From Rhodococcus sp. PAMC28707 (GTDB taxonomy: Bacteria > Actinomycetota > Actinomycetes > Mycobacteriales > Mycobacteriaceae), in the NCBI RefSeq assembly GCF_004795915.1, contig NZ_CP039253.1:3747501-3811500 (forward strand): a stretch of DNA of 64,000 nt, written 5' to 3'. The notes below the pieces were generated by a model. That model had not been told where the DNA came from. It worked only from the letters and a program-made list of their open reading frames with translations, and ran no database searches. Of this stretch, positions 58,012 to 64,000 are shown in pieces. Every line of letters begins with the position of its first letter. Within the stretch, counting starts at the first letter, position 1. The position numbers and the translations under genes are program-made.

Positions 58012-59466
58012 TCAGCGATAGCGGGTGTTGCACTGCTCGCGTCCGCCGAGCACACCCGACCGGAATGCGTCGACGCGAGAGAAGCCGCTGGGAAGCGTCA
58101 CTCCATCGATATCGCTGGCGGTCAATCCGTCGCTGAGTAGGCCGGAGACGGCCTCGTCGAGGTCGCCAGGGGAGAGCCACACTTCCAGTTCGGAAGTGCT
58201 GGTTCTGTTCTCGGCGCTCAGACCTGCGGTGATGACGCCGGCCAAGCAGGCTGATCGCAATGCAGTCTGCGGGTTGTCGAGCGGTTGGCCTGCCTCGTTC
58301 TGGACAGCAAGCGTGTAGCGCGAAGCGAACAGTACGTATGCGCTGTAGTCACCGGCTACGTTGAGGGGAATGACGTCTCCGCGCCGTGGACGCTCGGCTG
58401 TACCGAGTTCGGCGAGGGCATCGACGTCCACGCCGATGGTGTTGGTCGAGGCGCAGTAGGACACCGGCTCGGTCGAGGTGTCGTCCGGGCAATCGGTGTC
58501 CGACCCTGCATAGGTGACGGTGGGTGGGTTCTGCAGTGTCAGCAGGCTTTCGAACGACCGGACGAATGCTTCCAGCGTCTCCACGGTGACCGGAAGCTCG
58601 CCGTCGTCGGCGGCGTTGCTGAACTGCTGGGGGAGATCCGCTCGGCGCGATTCGATCTCGGCTTCGTCGATCTCGGTACAGGCCGCAGCCCCGTCGGTGA
58701 ATCCGATCTGTACTGCGGTGACACGTTCGAAGGCGGTGCCGTGGACCGAATCCGGATCGTTGGGATCGACGTCGCGGACTGCGACGGTTGCGGCGAGTAC
58801 GCCGTTGAGGCCATCGGAGGTGTTGATGGTGAAATGTACCGAATCCCCTTCGGCGACATGCCGAACGAAGGCACCGGCGAAACAGTCGGCCTGCTGCTCG
58901 GCAACAATCGTCGGGGTATCCTCGCCGATCAGACCGGACTGATACTGCACGGCATGGCCGTATTCGTGTGCGATGACCATGACGACCGACATCGGACCGA
59001 AGGCGTCGATCAATGCGGGCAGCAAAATCGTTCGATCCCAGCCGATGGTGTCGTCGCGTGCGCAGTACGCAGCGTTGGGAATTCCGCCGGTTCTGTCCCC
59101 ACAGAACCTGATGCCCGCGTCCTCGTCTTCTCCTGCGTCCCAAGAAATGAGTGCCGACACAGGGGCGAAGGTGCCCTTGAACAGTTCCGGGTAGGTCTGT
59201 GCCCAGTACCGCTGGATGTCGTCTATGGCGTCAGTGGCGAGAATGTCGGAATCCGTGCCCTCGGCATTGCGCACCTCGAGCGTCGAATGTGGTGTTCCTG
59301 GACGCGGCCCGCTCGGCCCATCCGTGACCGGTAACCCAGCCACGGTGAAAGGGTTGTCGTAGATCGACACTGCCCGCCCGTCGACCGAGGAGCCACATCC
59401 ACTTACAACCATCATGGTGATCACGGCGGTCATCCACAGTGTGTGTCGGGTACGACCGCCACTCAT
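58012..59466 (-). CDS. Lipoprotein zinc metallopeptidase (neutral metalloprotease)
   Basis: A 484-residue protein with a lipoprotein-type signal (TAVITMMVVSGCGSS; the lipobox Cys is at about residue 24). The HEYGH zinc motif is in MSVVMVIAHEYGHAVQYQSG, with a following AEQQADCFAGAF motif that supplies the third ligand, as in the YpfJ-like peptidase family. It should be anchored outside the membrane. Its ATG (59466) directly follows the glgB TGA (59467-59469) with no gap, so it is cotranscribed with glgE-glgB. A substrate has not been defined. Confidence 0.88.
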   Translation of the reverse strand: MSGGRTRHTLWMTAVITMMVVSGCGSSVDGRAVSIYDNPFTVAGLPVTDGPSGPRPGTPHSTLEVRNAEGTDSDILATDAIDDIQRYWAQTYPELFKGTFAPVSALISWDAGEDEDAGIRFCGDRTGGIPNAAYCARDDTIGWDRTILLPALIDAFGPMSVVMVIAHEYGHAVQYQSGLIGEDTPTIVAEQQADCFAGAFVRHVAEGDSVHFTINTSDGLNGVLAATVAVRDVDPNDPDSVHGTAFERVTAVQIGFTDGAAACTEIDEAEIESRRADLPQQFSNAADDGELPVTVETLEAFVRSFESLLTLQNPPTVTYAGSDTDCPDDTSTEPVSYCASTNTIGVDVDALAELGTAERPRRGDVIPLNVAGDYSAYVLFASRYTLAVQNEAGQPLDNPQTALRSACLAGVITAGLSAENRTSTSELEVWLSPGDLDEAVSGLLSDGLTASDIDGVTLPSGFSRVDAFRSGVLGGREQCNTRYR

Positions 59467-61671
59467 TCAACGCTCCAGTTTTATCCAAATCGCGCCATGG
59501 GCGGGAAGCGCCACCTGTGCAGACGACGGTCGACCATGCCACGAGTGCGATGTTGCGGTTACTTCTCCGAGATTGCCGATCCCCGAACCCCCGTAGGACT
59601 CTGCGTCCGTATTGAGGATTTCGATCCAGCGACCAGGCTCCGGTAGTCCGACACGGTAGTCGCCATGTACGACTCCCGAGAAGTTGAAGATACACGCGAC
59701 AACAGATCCGTCTGCGCCGTAGCGCAAGAAGCTGAGCACGTTGTTCTCGGTGTCGTTGGCATCGATCCACGAATACCCGCTGGGGGACGTGTCCAGAGTC
59801 CAGAGAGCAGAGTTCGCCCGGTAGACGGAGTTGAGGTCACTGACCAAGTTCAGTACCCCGCGGTGCAGACCGTCGTCGTTATGGTCGTCGAGTTGGTACC
59901 AGTCGAGCCCGCGCTCCTCGGACCACTCACGGGTCTGACCGAATTCCTGACCCATGAAGAGCAACTGCTTGCCGGGGTGCGCCCACATGTACGCCAGTAG
60001 CCCGCGCATGCCGGCAGCCTTCGTGAAGTTGTCCCCGGGCATGCGTGACCACAACGTGCCTTTGCCGTGGACGACTTCGTCGTGACTGATCGGCAAGAGG
60101 TAATTCTCACTCCACGCATACACCAACGAGAACGTGATTTCGTGATGGTGAAAGCTGCGGTGAATCGGATCGCGCCCGAGGAAGTCGAGCGTGTCGTGCA
60201 TCCAGCCCATGTTCCACTTCATGTTGAAGCCGAGACCACCGACACTGGTCGGACGGGTGACGCCGGGCCACGCAGTGGACTCTTCGGCGATGGTGACGAC
60301 GCCCCGGTGCTTCTTGTGCACTGTCGCGTTCATTTCCTGCAGAAACGACACCGCTTCGAGGTTCTCGCGGCCGCCGTAGATGTTCGGCGTCCATCCACCC
60401 TCGGGACGGGAGTAGTCGAGGTAGATCATGGATGCGACGGCGTCGACGCGCAATCCGTCGATGTGGAACTCGTCGAGCCAGTACAGCGCGTTGGCGACAA
60501 GGAAGTTTCGTACCTCGCGACGACCGAAGTCGAAGACCAGCGTGCCCCAGTCGAGTTGTTCGCCGCGTTGAGGATCCCCGTGCTCGTAGAGCGGGCCGCC
60601 GTCGAAATTGGACAGTGCCCACTCGTCCTTCGGGAAGTGAGCGGGCACCCAGTCGACGAGGACGCCGATGCCTGCCTCGTGCAGGTGATCGACGAAGAAG
60701 CGGAAATCGTCGGGGCTGCCGAACCGTGAGGTCGGGGCGTAGTAGGACGTCACCTGGTAGCCCCACGATCCACCGAACGGGTGCTCGGCGACCGGCAACA
60801 ACTCGACGTGGGTGAATCCGGTTTCGAGCATGTACTCGGCCAGTTGCACGGCCAATTGGCGATAGTCCAAGCCAGGACGCCAAGATGCCAAGTGAACTTC
60901 GTAGACGCTCATCGGTGCCCGAGTCGGCTCGATCTCCGCGCGCGCTGCGAGCCAGTCGTCGTCGGACCACTCGAATTCGGAGCTGGCGACGATCGATCCG
61001 GTGGCCGGTGGAATCTCGGTGGCGAATGCCATCGGATCGGCCTTGTCACGCACAACACCATCGGACCCGTGGACGCGATACTTGTAGATGGTTCCAGGTC
61101 CGACGTCGGGAACGAACAGCTCCCAGACCCCGGTGGATCCGAGCGCACGCATAGGCCAACTCTGGCCCGACCATCCGTCGAAACTTCCGACTACGGTCAC
61201 GCCCGCGGCAGCCGGCGCCCACACTGCGAACGAGGTGCCGCTGACGTCGCCGTCCGGGGTCGTGTAGTTCTGCTCGTGGGCACCGAGGATGTCCCACAGT
61301 CGCTCGTGCCTACCCTCACCGAACAGGTGGAGGTCCAGTTCTCCCAGCGTGGGGAGGAATCGGTAACCGTCGGCGGACTCGGCGGTGTATCCGCCCGGCC
61401 AGGTGACGACGAGTCGGTAGTCCACCAAATCGGTGAATGGTACGACGACGCTGAACACGCCGTGCGCAACATGAGTCAACGGATGGTCGACGCCGCCGAT
61501 GCGCGCGACCACCGACTCCGCGTTCGGCTTGAGCGCGCGAATGGCCGTTCCGCCGGGCACTGGGTGTGCGCCGAGCACCGAGTGTGGATCGTAATGTGTG
61601 CCTTGGGCGAGCAAATCGAGATCATTGCTGCTCGGTGAGGCAATATCGGTTGTCGTCGGGTTGTCGGTCAC
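59467..61671 (-). CDS. glgB: 1,4-alpha-glucan branching enzyme GlgB
   Basis: A 734-residue GH13 branching enzyme. N-terminal CBM48-like domains precede the (beta/alpha)8 barrel, whose motifs are [33 protein letters not shown] with the catalytic Asp, [14 protein letters not shown] with the Glu, and [14 protein letters not shown]. It makes alpha-1,6 branches in glycogen or capsular alpha-glucan. GTG 61671 is used; the open frame continues into glgE. It begins 12 bp after the glgE stop and ends at the metallopeptidase start. Confidence 0.96.
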   Translation of the reverse strand: MTDNPTTTDIASPSSNDLDLLAQGTHYDPHSVLGAHPVPGGTAIRALKPNAESVVARIGGVDHPLTHVAHGVFSVVVPFTDLVDYRLVVTWPGGYTAESADGYRFLPTLGELDLHLFGEGRHERLWDILGAHEQNYTTPDGDVSGTSFAVWAPAAAGVTVVGSFDGWSGQSWPMRALGSTGVWELFVPDVGPGTIYKYRVHGSDGVVRDKADPMAFATEIPPATGSIVASSEFEWSDDDWLAARAEIEPTRAPMSVYEVHLASWRPGLDYRQLAVQLAEYMLETGFTHVELLPVAEHPFGGSWGYQVTSYYAPTSRFGSPDDFRFFVDHLHEAGIGVLVDWVPAHFPKDEWALSNFDGGPLYEHGDPQRGEQLDWGTLVFDFGRREVRNFLVANALYWLDEFHIDGLRVDAVASMIYLDYSRPEGGWTPNIYGGRENLEAVSFLQEMNATVHKKHRGVVTIAEESTAWPGVTRPTSVGGLGFNMKWNMGWMHDTLDFLGRDPIHRSFHHHEITFSLVYAWSENYLLPISHDEVVHGKGTLWSRMPGDNFTKAAGMRGLLAYMWAHPGKQLLFMGQEFGQTREWSEERGLDWYQLDDHNDDGLHRGVLNLVSDLNSVYRANSALWTLDTSPSGYSWIDANDTENNVLSFLRYGADGSVVACIFNFSGVVHGDYRVGLPEPGRWIEILNTDAESYGGSGIGNLGEVTATSHSWHGRPSSAQVALPAHGAIWIKLER

Positions 61672-61682
61672 GATTTTCCCAC

Positions 61683-63692
61683 TCACTTCCGGTTGCCGCG
61701 GTATGCCAGTTCCAGCCGTGCCGGATACGGAATCGGCGGTAGCGCCAATATGTGCGCCACTGACTTCCACGGTTCCAATCTGACGAAGTTGGTCTGTCCC
61801 CAATTGAATTGCTGGCCACTGACTTCGTCGGTGACGGTGAGGCTGTCATGCCAGTCGTGTCCGAGCGCAGGCATGTCCAACCAGATGGTGCCTTCTTCCG
61901 GTCCGAACGGATCGAGGTTGATCACCACGAGTACCGAGTCGCCGGTGACCGGATCGAACTTCGAATAGGCGATCAGCGCGTCGTTGTCGACATGATGAAA
62001 ATGGATGTTGCGCAACTGTTGTAGAGCCGGGTGCGCCCGCCTGATCGAATTCAGCGTCGCCAACCACGGCTCCAGCGATTCTCCTCGGGCCAGCGCGCCC
62101 TCGAAGTCTCGGGGACGGAGTTGGTACTTCTCCGAATCGAGATACTCCTCACTGCCCGGACGCACGGCTTGGTGCTCGAACAATTCGTAACCCGAGTACA
62201 CACCCCACGTGGGCGACAGGGTTGCCGCCAGCGCAGCACGAAGCGCGAACATTCCGGGCCCGCCGGTCTGCAGGCTTTCGTGAAGGATGTCCGGGGTGTT
62301 GACGAACAGATTCGGCCGCGCATCGTCTGCGCGTCGGGCATGCTCCTCGGCGAACTCGGTGAGCTCCCACTTGGCAACCCGCCACGTGAAGTACGTGTAG
62401 GACTGAGTGAAGCCGCGCTTGGCCAACCCGTACATCCGTGCAGGCCTGGTGAAAGCCTCGGCGAGGAACAGCACCTCCGGATGAGACTTCTTGATTTCGG
62501 CGATGAGCCATTCCCAGAAATCTGGTGGCTTGGTATGTGGATTGTCCACTCGGAAGATTTTGACTCCCAGTGCAATCCAATGTCGAGTGACGCGCAGAAC
62601 CTCGTTGTAGATGCCGCGGCGATCGTTGTCGAAGTTGACCGGATAGATGTCCTGGTACTTCTTGGGGGGATTTTCGGCGTAAGCGATCGTGCCGTCGGGA
62701 AGCACCGTGAACCACTCCGGATGGGTCGCTGCCCACGGGTGGTCCGGAGCTGCCTGAAGCGCCAAATCGAGTGCGACCTCGAGATCGAGTGCATTGGCGG
62801 CTTCGACGAACGCCCGAAAGTCGTCTTCGGTACCGAGTTCGGGATGGATCGCGTCGTGCCCGCCGTCTTTGGAACCGATGGCCCACGGCGAACCGACGTC
62901 GTGCGGCGCCGGGGTCAGCGTGTTGTTCGGGCCCTTCCGATTGATCTCGCCGATCGGATGGATCGGCGGAAGGTAGACGACATCGAACCCCATGCCGGCA
63001 ATGCGGGGGAGTTGCTCGATGGATGTGGCGAATGTGCCGTGACGCGGTGTGCCATCTTCGTTCCATCCACCTGTCGACCGGGGAAAGAACTCGTACCAGG
63101 CGCCGTTGAGCGCGCGATTGCGCTCCACCCAGACGTTGATGGCGGGGGAACGCGTCACCAGTTCGCGCAGGGGGTACTCGTGCAGTAGGTCTGCCACTGC
63201 CGGTGTGAATGCCGACGCGACGCGAGCCGGAAGCTGACGGTCGGTGTCGCGCAGCGCAGTGACGACGTCGGCGAGAAGCGCTCGTTCCTCGGTGGGCACA
63301 CCTTTGGCAGCGCGCTCGAAAACCCGTGCACCGATTTCCAAGTCGTTGGCCAACTCGGTGGCGCTCTGACCCACACCCAGTTTGGCTTCGAGTGCATGCT
63401 TCCATGTCGCGACGGGATCGCTCCACGCCTCGATTCGGCAGATCCAGTAACCGGGGGCGCTCGGAGTGAAGAGTGCGTCGAACGTGTCGGGTTCACTGCC
63501 CGGGGTCATGGTGATGCGTAGTGGGGTCCGGACTCCGGGGCCACGAACGGCGAGTGTTGCGGCCACCGCGTCGTGACCTTCTCGCCACACATCCGCCGAA
63601 ACCGGAAATGCTTCGCCTACCACCGCTTTCGCGGGGTATTTTCCGGTGCTCGTGTCTGGAAGGACATTGTCGATACCGAGTCGACCTGTCAC
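61683..63692 (-). CDS. glgE: Alpha-1,4-glucan:maltose-1-phosphate maltosyltransferase GlgE
   Basis: A 669-residue GH13_3 enzyme. The catalytic nucleophile is in [19 protein letters not shown] and the acid in [14 protein letters not shown]; the barrel also holds [18 protein letters not shown] and [20 protein letters not shown]. An N-terminal immunoglobulin-like domain precedes the barrel (residues about 1-190). It extends linear alpha-glucan using maltose 1-phosphate. The GTG at 63692 starts the glgE-glgB-metallopeptidase operon. It is divergent from glgP, as in Rv1327c and Rv1328. Confidence 0.96.
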   Translation of the reverse strand: MTGRLGIDNVLPDTSTGKYPAKAVVGEAFPVSADVWREGHDAVAATLAVRGPGVRTPLRITMTPGSEPDTFDALFTPSAPGYWICRIEAWSDPVATWKHALEAKLGVGQSATELANDLEIGARVFERAAKGVPTEERALLADVVTALRDTDRQLPARVASAFTPAVADLLHEYPLRELVTRSPAINVWVERNRALNGAWYEFFPRSTGGWNEDGTPRHGTFATSIEQLPRIAGMGFDVVYLPPIHPIGEINRKGPNNTLTPAPHDVGSPWAIGSKDGGHDAIHPELGTEDDFRAFVEAANALDLEVALDLALQAAPDHPWAATHPEWFTVLPDGTIAYAENPPKKYQDIYPVNFDNDRRGIYNEVLRVTRHWIALGVKIFRVDNPHTKPPDFWEWLIAEIKKSHPEVLFLAEAFTRPARMYGLAKRGFTQSYTYFTWRVAKWELTEFAEEHARRADDARPNLFVNTPDILHESLQTGGPGMFALRAALAATLSPTWGVYSGYELFEHQAVRPGSEEYLDSEKYQLRPRDFEGALARGESLEPWLATLNSIRRAHPALQQLRNIHFHHVDNDALIAYSKFDPVTGDSVLVVINLDPFGPEEGTIWLDMPALGHDWHDSLTVTDEVSGQQFNWGQTNFVRLEPWKSVAHILALPPIPYPARLELAYRGNRK

Positions 63693-63912
63693 TTCACACT
63701 CCGTTCTTCGCTCCGTTCGGCCGGTCGCATAGGGTGCGACAGCCGAGTAACTGATGGTCGGCGTGCTCTCGTGAACAACCGTAGTGCAGACGGCGACGCT
63801 GTGCCTGTGTCAGCGGCCTCCGTCGGCGATTTCCGGTCGTCCGTCGGTCTTTCCCCGCCGGTAGCACCGGTGAGTCCGGCCATGGACGACCAACGTGGGT
63901 AGTGTTCGTTTC
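63693..63912. promoter_or_regulatory. Divergent glgE-glgP promoter region
   Basis: A 220-bp non-coding stretch between two divergent glucan genes. It should hold both promoters, but I see no clear hexamers or long inverted repeat. Confidence 0.45.
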
Positions 63913-64000
63913 GTGAAAGCCTTGCGTCGGTTCACTGTCCGAGCCCACCTGCCCGAACGTCTGAATGCCCTAGCGGAGCTTTCGACAAACCTCCGCTGGT
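63913..64000 (+). CDS. glgP: Alpha-glucan (glycogen) phosphorylase, N-terminal fragment
   Basis: GTG 63913 opens a frame that runs off the right edge. The 29 visible residues (KALRRFTVRAHLPERLNALA, ELSTNLRW) match the start of long-form actinobacterial glycogen phosphorylases, in which a conserved L-A-x-NLRW segment appears early. Its position next to glgE agrees with mycobacterial Rv1328. It would release glucose 1-phosphate from glucan. No ribosome site is obvious. Confidence 0.8.
   Translation, partial: MKALRRFTVRAHLPERLNALAELSTNLRW

Overview
The window is GC-rich chromosomal DNA from an actinobacterium of the order Mycobacteriales, most likely Rhodococcus or a close relative. Three things support this. 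The rRNA operon is actinobacterial, with a leader and a 16S-23S spacer that carry mycobacterial-style boxA motifs and no spacer tRNA. GTG and TTG starts with strong Shine-Dalgarno sites are common. The right third follows the gene order of the Mycobacterium tuberculosis Rv1318c-Rv1328 block: membrane adenylate cyclase, nucS, zinc-ribbon protein, methylmalonyl-CoA epimerase, fadA4, thioredoxin-like protein, glgB, glgE, glgP. No CRISPR array, tRNA gene or intact insertion sequence was seen.

Left accessory/catabolic region (1-10.5 kb). A truncated VOC protein and an SRPBCC protein are followed by a minus-strand operon: nitroreductase, acyl-CoA ligase, TetR regulator, beta-lactamase-fold serine hydrolase. 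It diverges from a Baeyer-Villiger monooxygenase of the 4-hydroxyacetophenone monooxygenase size class and a 2-oxoglutarate/Fe(II) oxygenase. A fused ferredoxin/ferredoxin-NADP reductase and an AurF-like diiron oxygenase follow on the minus strand. The enzymes fit oxidation of a ketone to an ester or lactone, hydrolysis, and CoA activation. The substrate is unknown.

Middle region (10.5-23 kb). A compact ADP-ribose module (DraG-type ADP-ribosylglycohydrolase, macrodomain protein, convergent NrtR-type Nudix regulator) has a perfect 20-bp palindrome in front of the hydrolase gene and a shared half-site in front of the regulator. Next come a chaperone-like TY-Chap protein, an Excalibur-domain membrane protein, an acidic protein of unknown function, a beta-carbonic anhydrase with an extra C-terminal segment, a MarR regulator, NADP-type glutamate dehydrogenase and a GreA-C-like protein. 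Two unknown genes are bracketed by 31-bp near-repeats. A decayed aromatic FAD-monooxygenase remnant and a conserved unknown protein follow.

Core region (23-45 kb). A translationally coupled recC-recB-recD operon is followed by a CysJ-like flavoreductase, a frameshifted DUF2079 membrane protein gene, a DUF2510 miniprotein, a RelA/SpoT-domain protein with an S1-like tail, and an ECF sigma factor with a SnoaL-like domain. Then come an SDR protein without the usual catalytic tyrosine, a chorismate-mutase-like protein, an AIF/ferredoxin-reductase-type flavoprotein, an unknown helical protein, a D-serine-dehydratase-like PLP enzyme, a second TY-Chap paralogue and an alkaline-phosphatase-superfamily enzyme.

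rRNA operon (45.2-51 kb). 16S, 23S and 5S lie on the plus strand with a clear pre-23S processing stem and a strong terminator.

Right region (51-64 kb). This is the conserved mycobacterial-type block. The glgE-glgB pair for alpha-glucan synthesis is extended by a lipoprotein zinc metallopeptidase that starts directly at the glgB stop. glgP starts divergently and runs off the right edge.
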